15,693 nt of DNA from Nitrososphaerota archaeon (GTDB lineage Archaea; Thermoproteota; Nitrososphaeria; Nitrososphaerales; Nitrosopumilaceae), in the NCBI GenBank assembly GCA_016200035.1, contig JACQFM010000053.1, positions 1 through 15,693 on the forward strand, in the 5' to 3' direction. Shown piece after piece: positions 6,813-13,312 of this stretch; position 1 is the stretch's first letter, and each line of letters starts with the position of its first letter. The translations under genes and the position numbers were made by a program. A model generated the notes under the pieces. The model ran no database searches and was not told the origin of the DNA. It saw only the letters and a program-made list of their open reading frames with translations.

Positions 6813-7466
6813 TTAAATGCTTAAAGCAAGAACAATGAAGGAATCTGATACTTCTAAGCATTTATCAGCCATTTCCTCTATGCCTGCAACCACGTCTTTT
6901 AGAAGCAAAAGTTCTTTCGTATTTGTAATCTCATCAAGAATCCTGATTGTAAGCTCACGGTATTTTTCATCAATACTTCGCTCAATCCTTTGTGCTTCGT
7001 GAGCCAGGTCTATTGCGACAGTAGCATTTCCACTAAGAGCCCTTACAATCTCATTTAGCTTGTAAATGTTATCTACAGCAAGTTCCATCAAATCAGAAAG
7101 ATCCTTGTCTAGTTTAGCTTTCTTCAACGTAACTGCCTTTATGTTTGAAAGCTTGAAGGCAAGACCTGTAATGTAGCCGGCAATCTCATCCATCGTATAA
7201 GCGGTGTGCAAAAGATTTTCTCTGTTCATCAAGAGTCCTCCAACATCTGCAATCTCTCTTGTTATTTTTCGACGTAATGCCTCTACTTCGTCCTCTGTGT
7301 TACTAATTCTTTCAAGTGTTTGCTTGATCTCAGACTTGTCACCTTTTATTATCAGAGCTGGCAATGCTGAAAGATCTCGTACAGCGTTAAGAATTCTGTT
7401 TATTTCATCTTGCAAGACAGCAAGCGCTTTTCTTTTCGCTTGGACTTCAAGTTCGCCGCTATACAT
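6813..7466 (-). CDS. DUF47 / PhoU-like phosphate transport accessory protein
   Basis: The 217-residue, all-helical protein fits the DUF47 (Pit accessory, PhoU-like) family, whose members form three-helix-bundle domains and are thought to regulate PiT-type phosphate transporters. Long amphipathic helices run throughout. Two regions echo each other in PhoU fashion: MDEIAGYITGLAFKLSNIK (about 92-110) and VVAGIEEMADKCLEVSDSF (about 192-210), each with the acidic E-x2-D/A pattern that can bind metal clusters in PhoU. No membrane segment is present, so it is cytoplasmic. No PiT transporter is adjacent, which is unusual because these genes often pair with one; instead the gene runs directly into endA. 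Confidence 0.75.
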   Translation of the reverse strand: MYSGELEVQAKRKALAVLQDEINRILNAVRDLSALPALIIKGDKSEIKQTLERISNTEDEVEALRRKITREIADVGGLLMNRENLLHTAYTMDEIAGYITGLAFKLSNIKAVTLKKAKLDKDLSDLMELAVDNIYKLNEIVRALSGNATVAIDLAHEAQRIERSIDEKYRELTIRILDEITNTKELLLLKDVVAGIEEMADKCLEVSDSFIVLALSI

Positions 7467-7550
7467 GTAAGGCTTTAAGATATTGGCAGAGTCTAATAAT
7501 CCTTACGTACTAATTTACATGGAGTAGATGAGACAATCTTTCTTGTAATT
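7467..7550 (-). promoter_or_regulatory. Promoter region of the DUF47-endA unit
   Basis: The 84-bp gap after DNA ligase holds a weak TATA-like ATTATTAG (positions 7493-7500) about 30 nt before the ATG at 7466. A 6-bp inverted repeat, GTAAGG (7467-7472) and CCTTAC (7501-7506), brackets the core promoter; it could be an operator or chance. Confidence 0.35.
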
Positions 7551-9323
7551 TTAAATGTAATTTTGTCTTTCATCCTGAACTACTCTTTTCTGTCCATTAT
7601 ACAGTGAGATTATCTCTTGATCAGTTGTTGCATTTTCCGGAGTCTTCTCAAATCGGATCCTGCCAGTGAATTTTGGAAATCTCAACGCAAGGCCGCTTCC
7701 TTTTCTTATGACATCTATGGCAGTTTTGTGTATCGGACTGAGAGTTATTTCCGATGCAAGAATCTCAATTACAAGTTCAGGTTCAAACCAAACATCAGCT
7801 TCAAGTCCACTGTTTATTCTTGGATTCTTCTTCAGAGTTATTTTATCAGAAAGTATTTGGTAAAACTGGTCGAGATTCTCGTCAGTAAATCCAGTCCCAA
7901 CTTTACAAATGCTGGGGAATGTATCTGTCTGGTCATCATAGGTAGCAAGTAACAAAGCCCCATATCTTCCAGTTCTTCTACCCCGACCAAAAAATGCGCC
8001 TATTACCACCAGATCCAAACTGTCGCCTAGTTCGTTTCTGTATTCACGTTTAAGTTTCAGCCAATTACTTCCTCTGGCACCGGCCCGATAGGGCAAGTCT
8101 AGCTGTTTGAGCATGAGTCCTTCACAGCCAGTATTAATTGCATTTTCAAGCACATCTTCAACTTCGTTATTTGTCTTCACAATTGTCATTGGCATGAGCT
8201 TTGCAAATGAATCCTCACGAATTATATTTTCTAACAACTTTCTTCGTTCCTTATATGCCAAGTCAAGGCAACTCTTGCCATCAACATACATTACATCAAA
8301 AAAATTCACGGTAATTGGATATTGAGAGACAGCTTTGTGTATGCCGTATTTTCTTCTCCGATGCATAAGTTCCTGAAACGCAAGAAACTCACCCGTGTCT
8401 TCATTTACTGCGACAGCCTCAGCCTCTAATATCAACTGTTTTGCATTTAGCGATTTGCTAATCTTTTCAACAATATCAGGATAGTAATTTGTGATATTTT
8501 CGAGGCTCCTTGAGTACAAAACAATTTTTTCTCCCAGTATGTGTAGTTGGACTCGTTCTCCATCAAGCTTGTATTCTGCGGCAAACTCTGATCCCATTTT
8601 TTCACGTGCTTCCTCAGCACTCTTGACACGCTCTGCAAGCATTGGTCTGACGGGACTAAAAACTGATACTTTGAAATTTTTTATTGCGTTTATTCCGTCT
8701 TTCGCTACAGCTGCAGCTACTTTACCTAAATCACTAGACACGTTGTACGCTTTTTCTAATGCTTCTCTATTTTCCTTTGAGCCGGTAAAAGCGATTGCAA
8801 GCGCATCCATTATGGTGTAGTCGGCTATGCCCAAACGAAGAGATCCTGTGATAATTTTTAGAATAAAACCAGCTTCGGACGGGCTTGCATCATTTAAAAG
8901 ACTTGATATATACTTCATCTTCATATCTTGGGAACGTGCGCCTTTTAGCTCTGCAATTTTGTAAAGAGTGTCATATACCCTCTCCACAGTAATAGTCTGG
9001 GTAAGAAATGTCGTCTGTGTCTTTTCTTCTAAAACCTTTGATGCAGCTTGTCCTAAATCTCCACCCTCATGATATTCATGTTCTATTTTCTTGACTGGCA
9101 CTCCAGCCGATTTTGATATTGCTCTTATTGCAATTTTTTCAGCAACGCCAAGCTCAACGCCTTCATGATCTGGTCTAAGCTTTCCTTGTAAAAGGTAGAC
9201 AACGTTTGCGATTATTTCTGAAGGAGTTTTCTTAAATAAATCAACAAGGTGACTTGTTAATTCTAATCTTTTCGTCGTGCTTTCCATTATCTTCAGAGTG
9301 CCTGCTACTAAAGAAAACTTCAT
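7551..9323 (-). CDS. lig: ATP-dependent DNA ligase
   Basis: This replicative and repair ligase seals nicks through an enzyme-AMP intermediate. The 590-residue length and order match archaeal/eukaryal ligase I: an N-terminal DNA-binding domain (about 1-220), the adenylation domain with the nucleophile Lys252 in EYKLDGER, motif III NFFDVMYVDG, motif IV EGLMLKQ, motif V WLKLKRE, and an OB-fold domain with SLDLVVIGAF and a C-terminal RFPKFTGRIRFEK containing motif VI. The start MKFSLVAGTL is the usual archaeal N-terminus, and CTTTTATT (9347-9354, minus strand) lies about 27 nt before it, consistent with a leaderless mRNA. The enzyme is expected to bind PCNA, but no PIP box can be placed with certainty. 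Only the identity of the cofactor (ATP versus ADP) is unproven. Confidence 0.95.
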   Translation of the reverse strand: MKFSLVAGTLKIMESTTKRLELTSHLVDLFKKTPSEIIANVVYLLQGKLRPDHEGVELGVAEKIAIRAISKSAGVPVKKIEHEYHEGGDLGQAASKVLEEKTQTTFLTQTITVERVYDTLYKIAELKGARSQDMKMKYISSLLNDASPSEAGFILKIITGSLRLGIADYTIMDALAIAFTGSKENREALEKAYNVSSDLGKVAAAVAKDGINAIKNFKVSVFSPVRPMLAERVKSAEEAREKMGSEFAAEYKLDGERVQLHILGEKIVLYSRSLENITNYYPDIVEKISKSLNAKQLILEAEAVAVNEDTGEFLAFQELMHRRRKYGIHKAVSQYPITVNFFDVMYVDGKSCLDLAYKERRKLLENIIREDSFAKLMPMTIVKTNNEVEDVLENAINTGCEGLMLKQLDLPYRAGARGSNWLKLKREYRNELGDSLDLVVIGAFFGRGRRTGRYGALLLATYDDQTDTFPSICKVGTGFTDENLDQFYQILSDKITLKKNPRINSGLEADVWFEPELVIEILASEITLSPIHKTAIDVIRKGSGLALRFPKFTGRIRFEKTPENATTDQEIISLYNGQKRVVQDERQNYI

Positions 9324-9360
9324 CTGGAAACTTTTACAGATTCCGGAATAAAAGCTTGAG
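9324..9360 (-). promoter_or_regulatory. lig promoter (TATA-like element)
   Basis: CTTTTATT on the minus strand (positions 9347-9354) is centred about 27 nt before the lig ATG. This gives the ligase its own start even though the preceding gene ends only 37 bp upstream. Confidence 0.5.
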
Positions 9361-9654
9361 TTATTTTAAATGAAGATGGGCCTTAATCTTGAGCCAGATT
9401 TCAGGGCTTCTCTTGAAAAGTATGGTATGAAAGTCAGACATTTCATCATCATTGAGAAATCTCTTATTTCTTGCCAAAAATCCATCGAAGAAAACTCCTG
9501 ATATGTACCCAACATAAAGTCCATATGCAAAGTCTGAAAGTACGGCATCGTTAGGTACCAGTGACCTTGCTTCTGCCAAAACCATTCTAGGATACTCAAG
9601 TGCGTATGTTATCGCATCACTAAGATTTTTTTCTTCTATTACGTCAAGTGCCAC
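9361..9654 (-). CDS. Small helical protein of unknown function
   Basis: This 97-residue protein is not recognised. It is mostly helical and soluble, with a moderately hydrophobic centre (SDFAYGLYVGYISGVFFDGFLARNK would be too polar for a confident membrane helix) and a C-terminal amphipathic helix ending in histidines and lysines. It has no cysteines or known motif. The start is GTG at 9654, with an A/T-rich element (CCTAAATATTTG, minus strand, around 9672-9683) about 25 nt upstream, consistent with a leaderless transcript. It precedes lig by 37 bp on the same strand, but lig appears to have its own promoter. An overlapping open frame within 9366-9599 is a shadow. It is probably a lineage-specific gene. 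Confidence 0.65.
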   Translation of the reverse strand: MALDVIEEKNLSDAITYALEYPRMVLAEARSLVPNDAVLSDFAYGLYVGYISGVFFDGFLARNKRFLNDDEMSDFHTILFKRSPEIWLKIKAHLHLK

Positions 9655-9733
9655 AATGAAATCGGGTTTGGCAAATATTTAGGATTTTTGTGTTCTTGTT
9701 CGTTTATAAAGAGGACTTTACAGAAAGCCAACC
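9655..9733. promoter_or_regulatory. Divergent promoter region (small unknown gene / S25e)
   Basis: The 79-bp gap has a strong TATA element TTTATAAA (9703-9710) centred about 27 nt before the S25e ATG. A weaker AAATATTT (9673-9680) serves the minus-strand GTG at 9654. Both spacings suggest leaderless transcription. Confidence 0.65.
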
Positions 9734-10048
9734 ATGGGTGGAGCTAAGAAAAAATCTCCGGCACAAGCAGAAAAAGCACAGCTTGCAGAAGCTGCAAAAA
9801 AGGAAGGAGGTACAAAGAAGGGTGAGAAAAAAGATCAGAAATCAAAATCGAACATCTCAGTTATAATTGACGAAGGGCAAGCAATGAATTTTATAAAGAG
9901 CTCCAAGGTCTTTACTGTACAGGAAGTTTCAAGACAAACAGGAGTAAAAGTTTCTACCGCAAACGCATTTTTACAAAAACTATTACAAAACGGTGCAGTA
10001 AAGAGAATAGGCGGATACAGCGGGCATCATATCTATCAGCCTGCTTGA
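9734..10048 (+). CDS. rps25e: Ribosomal protein S25e
   Basis: This is a small-subunit ribosomal protein shared by eukaryotes and TACK archaea. The 104-residue product has a low-complexity basic N-terminal tail (residues 1-40, rich in Lys, Ala and Gly). It is followed by the winged-helix core: SVIIDEGQAMNFIKSSKVFTVQEV, then VKVSTANAFLQKLLQNGAVK, and the closing HHIYQPA, equivalent to the family's recognition helix and terminal strand. The ATG is about 27 nt after a strong TATA box, with no leader, as expected for a highly expressed gene. The 3' end overlaps the opposing cyclophilin-like gene by 13 bp. Identification rests on the core pattern and size and is firm. Confidence 0.9.
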   Translation: MGGAKKKSPAQAEKAQLAEAAKKEGGTKKGEKKDQKSKSNISVIIDEGQAMNFIKSSKVFTVQEVSRQTGVKVSTANAFLQKLLQNGAVKRIGGYSGHHIYQPA

Positions 10049-10419
10049 GTTATCAAAAATATATCGCCGGGCTTTACTTCGTTTAGGGCATCTGCATTTG
10101 ATACTATCTTTCCAATAGGGGTCATTGCTTTCGCATAGTCTGTGTCGTTTAAGAAGAAACAAATCGAGCCGTTTGAGGTCATAAACGCTACATCACCTTT
10201 TTTGAATCCCTTTCTTTGTCTTTCGGCACCAACATTTAGCTTTGTTTCTACATAAACAAAACTTTGACCCATCATATGTGCATAGCCTTCTATAGGTAAT
10301 GTTCTTAACAAATTGCCAACTGTAAGAGGTGCAAGGTGACGTTTTAACTCACATTTTAGTTGCGATTTGCCTTTTATCTCTAAAACTACATCTATCTTAG
10401 AAACAGATCCGGCACTCAT
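10036..10419 (-). CDS. Cyclophilin-like fold protein (PF04126-type)
   Basis: The 127-residue protein resembles the small archaeal/bacterial family with a cyclophilin-like beta-barrel (TM1367 type, formerly DUF369). The pattern is an N-terminal strand pair (IDVVLEIKGKSQLKCELK), a helix (PLTVGNLLRTLP), and then alternating strands with KKGDVAFMTSNGSICFFLN, ending VKPGDIFLI. Members share the cyclophilin barrel but generally lack the residues for prolyl isomerase activity, so a peptide-bond isomerase role should not be assumed. It is soluble, with C23 and C87. Its ATG lies 26 nt from the palindromic TATA element it seems to share with rpoK. The family call is moderately certain; its biological role is unknown. 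Confidence 0.6.
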   Translation of the reverse strand: MSAGSVSKIDVVLEIKGKSQLKCELKRHLAPLTVGNLLRTLPIEGYAHMMGQSFVYVETKLNVGAERQRKGFKKGDVAFMTSNGSICFFLNDTDYAKAMTPIGKIVSNADALNEVKPGDIFLITQAG

Positions 10420-10470
10420 TTTTGAAGAGGAGGATTATGAATTATATAACGTTTATTCAACTCCTCAGTC
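10420..10470. promoter_or_regulatory. Single shared bidirectional TATA element
   Basis: The whole 51-bp gap between two divergent genes contains one evident TATA box, the perfect palindrome TTATATAA at 10442-10449. Its centre is about 25.5 nt before the rpoK ATG (10471) and about 26.5 nt before the cyclophilin-like ATG (10419). Both spacings match the standard distance for leaderless archaeal transcripts, so one TBP site appears to drive both genes. Confidence 0.7.
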
Positions 10471-11001
10471 ATGTCAGATGAACCTGAGGATATCAATATA
10501 GATACTGAAGAAGTCGCAGAAGAACCTGAAGCGGTACCAGCAGTAGCTGAAGAACCTCTTGTAGAAACTACGGAGGAAGTAGTTTCTGGGGAAGAAGGAG
10601 AAGAGGAACCAAAGGCTGAAAAGAAGGGCAAGAAAGCAAAGAAAGGCGAACTTTCACCAGAAGAAGCGGCAGAGCATGAAAGACTACGGAAAATAATAGA
10701 GGCAAGAGAGGTGATCGAAATAGATCCGATCCATGTTGCTATAGAATATGAATCTACAGGAAAAGGTAAGATATCCATTGGTCCCCCCACTCTGACGAGG
10801 TTTGAAAAGGCAAGAATATTGGGCGCAAGAGCTCTCCAATTGTCGCTTGGGGCACCTCCATTCATACCAATTCCCAAAGACGTTGCCACATCATTAGATC
10901 TTGCGTACGCTGAGCTTGAAAAGCGAGTTATACCTATTACAATAAAAAGGACTTTGCCAAATGGTGACTTCCAAAACATTCCGATCGATTATTTTAACTG
11001 A
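10471..11001 (+). CDS. rpoK: DNA-directed RNA polymerase subunit K (Rpb6/omega homologue) with long acidic N-terminal extension
   Basis: RpoK is the archaeal counterpart of Rpb6 and bacterial omega, a small subunit that helps assemble and stabilise RNA polymerase. The conserved core covers about residues 107-165: TLTRFEKARILGARALQLSLG, then APPFIPIP, and DLAYAELEKRVIPITIKRTLPNG. Typical archaeal RpoK proteins are only about 55-95 residues, whereas this one has 176. The extra N-terminus has a very acidic region (1-50, Glu-rich), a lysine cluster KKGKKAKKG (51-59), and a helical linker. Eukaryotic Rpb6 also has an acidic N-terminal tail, so the extension may be functional. The ATG is 25-26 nt after the shared TATA element. 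The core is unambiguous. Confidence 0.92.
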   Translation: MSDEPEDINIDTEEVAEEPEAVPAVAEEPLVETTEEVVSGEEGEEEPKAEKKGKKAKKGELSPEEAAEHERLRKIIEAREVIEIDPIHVAIEYESTGKGKISIGPPTLTRFEKARILGARALQLSLGAPPFIPIPKDVATSLDLAYAELEKRVIPITIKRTLPNGDFQNIPIDYFN

Positions 11002-11049
11002 TGAACCAATCATCGATAAGATTTAATAGATTGAAAAATTTTTGGTGAT
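11002..11049 (+). promoter_or_regulatory. Alba promoter (TATA-like element)
   Basis: ATTTAATA (11021-11028) is centred about 25 nt before the Alba ATG at 11050. A weak GGTGAT directly before the ATG could act as a ribosome site if the transcript continues from rpoK, 48 bp upstream. Confidence 0.5.
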
Positions 11050-11382
11050 ATGTTGAGCATTTTGAGTGAAACTGAGGGCATCAGTACTCAACTTGTTGAA
11101 AACGCCCTACCAAATGTTGAAAAAGTAATGATTATACAACAGCAGCCTGTCATGGAATCTGCCATAGACGTACTGACCAATGTTGGAAAGTTTGGCAGAG
11201 TAGTGCTCAAAGCCAGAGGAGATTCAATTCCATTTGCTGTTGCGGTAGCTAACATAGTTACAAAAAACCTGATGAAAGGTAACTCAGAGATCGTCGAAAT
11301 AACAGTAGACAGCGAAAATAACAGCGGAAAATTTGGAATGACACTAGTCTCGACGATTCAAATAATAATTGCCAAAAAATAA
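11050..11382 (+). CDS. albA: Chromatin protein Alba
   Basis: Alba is an abundant dimeric DNA- and RNA-binding protein that coats archaeal chromosomes. The 110-residue product matches across the domain: VMIIQQQPVMESAIDVLTNVG, then the invariant-type KARGDSIPFAVAVANIV, ending STIQIIIAKK. It has a roughly 20-residue N-terminal extension before the first strand compared with the Sulfolobus protein. In Sulfolobus Alba the segment is GKKPVM, whose lysine 16 is acetylated to tune DNA affinity; here the aligned residues are Gln30-Gln31-Gln32 before PVM. Loss of both lysines would weaken DNA contacts there or alter the binding preference. The gene follows rpoK by 48 bp with its own TATA-like element and ends 1 bp from the opposing regulator gene. 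Confidence 0.9.
   Translation: MLSILSETEGISTQLVENALPNVEKVMIIQQQPVMESAIDVLTNVGKFGRVVLKARGDSIPFAVAVANIVTKNLMKGNSEIVEITVDSENNSGKFGMTLVSTIQIIIAKK
11374..11379 (-). terminator. T6 tract downstream of the HTH regulator
   Basis: Six A on the plus strand give a T6 run on the minus strand 5-10 nt after the regulator stop codon. It lies within the final codons of the Alba gene. Confidence 0.35.
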
Positions 11383-11383
11383 T

Positions 11384-11800
11384 CTAAAACGAGGTACCGG
11401 GTCCTTTTAAAAGCATGCTTTCGCACTCTTTGCAGACAGCTTCATCAATGTTTGATTCAAGGTTGTGGTGAATGTCACATATCAGTAGACTGGATTTGAT
11501 GTAATTGCACAGGCCAATGAACTTTGAAAGACTTGCTGGTGTATATGCCATGTTGGATGCCAAGTTATTTGCAATATCGTCAACCATATCTGAAACCTCT
11601 TTTACCGAAAGAAGCTTTGCTATAAGCTCGGGATCTCCTCGAGTACCCCTGATATAGTTACTTATCGCTGCCTGCGTTACCCCTAACATCTTTGAGATCG
11701 CCTCTTCTTGGATGTTATGTTTCGCGATCAATTTTTTTGCTAAAATGGCACGTAGTGCTGGGATCAAAGTCTTAGTTTCTATCTCTGCTGGCAGTAACAC
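11384..11800 (-). CDS. XRE-type HTH transcriptional regulator with Cys/His-rich C-terminus
   Basis: The 138-residue protein has an N-terminal helix-turn-helix: EEAISKMLGVTQAAISNYIRGTRG (about residues 32-55), in which GVTQAAISNY is the recognition helix. The opening LLPAEIETKTLIPALRAILAKKL is a pattern I associate with an archaeal family of small regulators. The C-terminal half is helical and carries C98, C108, H111, H112, C123 and C126, a likely metal-binding or redox-sensing site (C-x2-H-H near a C-x2-C). The start is set at GTG 11800, since a TATA-like element (11821-11830) is centred about 25 nt upstream; an in-frame TTG at 11809 would add three residues. Targets are unknown; the neighbouring MFS gene or its own promoter are candidates. 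Confidence 0.8.
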   Translation of the reverse strand: MLLPAEIETKTLIPALRAILAKKLIAKHNIQEEAISKMLGVTQAAISNYIRGTRGDPELIAKLLSVKEVSDMVDDIANNLASNMAYTPASLSKFIGLCNYIKSSLLICDIHHNLESNIDEAVCKECESMLLKGPGTSF

Positions 11801-11938
11801 ACTAAACAAGGGTTTTGAAAATATTTAAACTTAACAATAATCTCTCTCACAATTTACCATAATCACGGCAATACATGTGAATCAAATCGCAATTGATTCT
11901 TAGTCATCAATCATCAAAATTTCAAACCATCTAATTTA
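11801..11938 (-). promoter_or_regulatory. Regulator promoter with a cluster of ATCAA boxes
   Basis: The gap between the MFS gene end and the regulator start has a TATA-like GTTTAAATAT (minus strand, 11821-11830). Farther upstream lie a 6-bp inverted repeat AATCAA/TTGATT with a 7-nt spacer (11880-11898) and a perfect tandem repeat of TCATCAA (11904-11917). The repeated ATCAA unit could be an operator for the adjacent regulator. No open frame of note is present. Confidence 0.4.
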
Positions 11939-13222
11939 CTACAGGTCTACATCACGTGTTTCAGGATTTAGTTTCGTTCCAATAATAATTACAACAGATC
12001 CTATTATCACATTAAGACCCAACAGAAATGGTACAAGTCCGCCAGCATTTGACAAGAGATTGACCGCTATCAGTGGGGCCCAAGAACCAATTATTAATCC
12101 GCCATTATAGACAAAGCCGCATGCGCTATTGCGTATTTCGGTTGGAAATCTTTCCGACAAGAAAGCAGGTATTGGGCCAAATCCTGTCGTTGCGGCAAAT
12201 ATTAAGATTATAATGTAAACCATTCTTTCGAAAAGATTCGTAGCTGTATACAATCCAACTATCGAAGGAATGGCAATTATGGACGCGGCTATTGCAAAGA
12301 TCGCAATAGTTTTTCTTCTTCCAAGGCGTTGACTCAAAAACCCTGTATAGATCTGCCCAAGAAGAGATGTCGATGTAGCAACAATCATTAAGGTTGCAAC
12401 TTCGGTTCGCTCTAGATTCACATACTTTTGTAGAAAGGTCGGCATAAATCCGATCGAAGTGTAATAAGCATACATCAAACCAGTCATAATGATTAAAGAA
12501 AGTAGGAAGCGCTTTCTTTCCTCTTTTCCAAAAATTACTCTTCGAAACGGCGATCTTTCTATCTTTTTTTCACGCGCCTTTTCAAGCCACATAGCTGATT
12601 CATTCATCTTGAGCCTAACAAAAAGCGCAACAAAGCCTGGTATTATCCCTGTAAAGAACATGGCTCTCCACCCCATCTCTAAAAATGAATCGCCAGGAAA
12701 GGAGATTAAGACAAACTGGTAAGTTATTGATGCGATAACAAAGCCAAGATTAAACCCGCTTTGAAGAAATCCTGATAGAAATCCTCTGCTTGACTTTGGG
12801 GAAGTCTCCATCGTGATTACGGTGCCACTTGCCCACTCGCCCCCAGCAAAGAAACCTTGAACAAATCGTAAAATCACAAGTAATACGGGTGCAAGGACGC
12901 CCACTGTCTGCCATGTTGGTAAAAAACCAGTGGCAAATGTTACGATAGAAAATCCAAAGATGGTTATTATCATAGCTTTTTTTCTGCCATACCTGTCTCC
13001 AAAATTTCCAAAAAAAGCTCCACCAAACGGACGCATTATCAAAGTGATAATGTAAGTGGCAAAGGCTGCAAGTAGACTAAGAGTTGGATTATTGGAGGGA
13101 AAGAAGAGCTGACTAATAGACGGAATCACAAGCAGCATTAATACAAGATCATAACCATCAAGTGACCATCCCAACCACGAACCAAAGACTACGGCTTTTT
13201 GCTGTCTTGTCAGGCTTAGCAT
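11939..13222 (-). CDS. Major facilitator superfamily transporter, metabolite:H+ symporter type
   Basis: The 427-residue protein has the hydrophobic profile of 12 membrane helices with cytoplasmic ends. MFS motif A is clear after helix 2 (GDRYGRKKA, residues 75-83) and recurs in the second half as SQRLGRRKT. Other group-typical blocks are GWSLDGYDLVL in helix 1 with Asp22, LRFVQGFFAGGEWASG, and FLSERFPTEIRNSACGFVYNGG, together with an ETRDVDL tail. These place it among sugar or organic-acid proton symporters (MHS or sugar-porter-like). The substrate is not determinable. Such a carrier could bring in small organic acids. The ATG has GATTAATC (13246-13253) centred about 27 nt upstream. Family is firm, function is open. 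Confidence 0.92.
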   Translation of the reverse strand: MLSLTRQQKAVVFGSWLGWSLDGYDLVLMLLVIPSISQLFFPSNNPTLSLLAAFATYIITLIMRPFGGAFFGNFGDRYGRKKAMIITIFGFSIVTFATGFLPTWQTVGVLAPVLLVILRFVQGFFAGGEWASGTVITMETSPKSSRGFLSGFLQSGFNLGFVIASITYQFVLISFPGDSFLEMGWRAMFFTGIIPGFVALFVRLKMNESAMWLEKAREKKIERSPFRRVIFGKEERKRFLLSLIIMTGLMYAYYTSIGFMPTFLQKYVNLERTEVATLMIVATSTSLLGQIYTGFLSQRLGRRKTIAIFAIAASIIAIPSIVGLYTATNLFERMVYIIILIFAATTGFGPIPAFLSERFPTEIRNSACGFVYNGGLIIGSWAPLIAVNLLSNAGGLVPFLLGLNVIIGSVVIIIGTKLNPETRDVDL

Positions 13223-13312
13223 TCCTATGTTTCTCTATAAAGATGGATTAATCTTTTACCAGTAAGCTTGGACGTACGATAACTTATTTTATTTATACTA
13301 TCATATCCACAT
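13223..13312. promoter_or_regulatory. Divergent promoter region (MFS / asparagine-synthetase-like)
   Basis: The 90-bp gap carries GATTAATC (13246-13253) about 27 nt before the MFS ATG, and on the plus strand TTATTTTATTTATA (13284-13297) whose 5' half is centred about 25 nt before the GTG at 13313. Both fit leaderless starts. Confidence 0.5.

Noticed and set aside
7467..7506. GTAAGG/CCTTAC inverted repeat as an operator or attenuator
   Set aside because: Six-base arms with a 28-nt spacer are expected by chance in A/T-rich gaps; recorded only as a note on the promoter.
7617..8820. Open frames antisense to DNA ligase
   Set aside because: Serine- and phenylalanine-rich translations opposite a conserved gene; no promoter or conserved motif.
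11801..11809. TTG start of the HTH regulator at 11809
   Set aside because: GTG at 11800 matches the family N-terminus (LLPAE) and the 25-nt spacing from the TATA-like element; the difference is only three residues.
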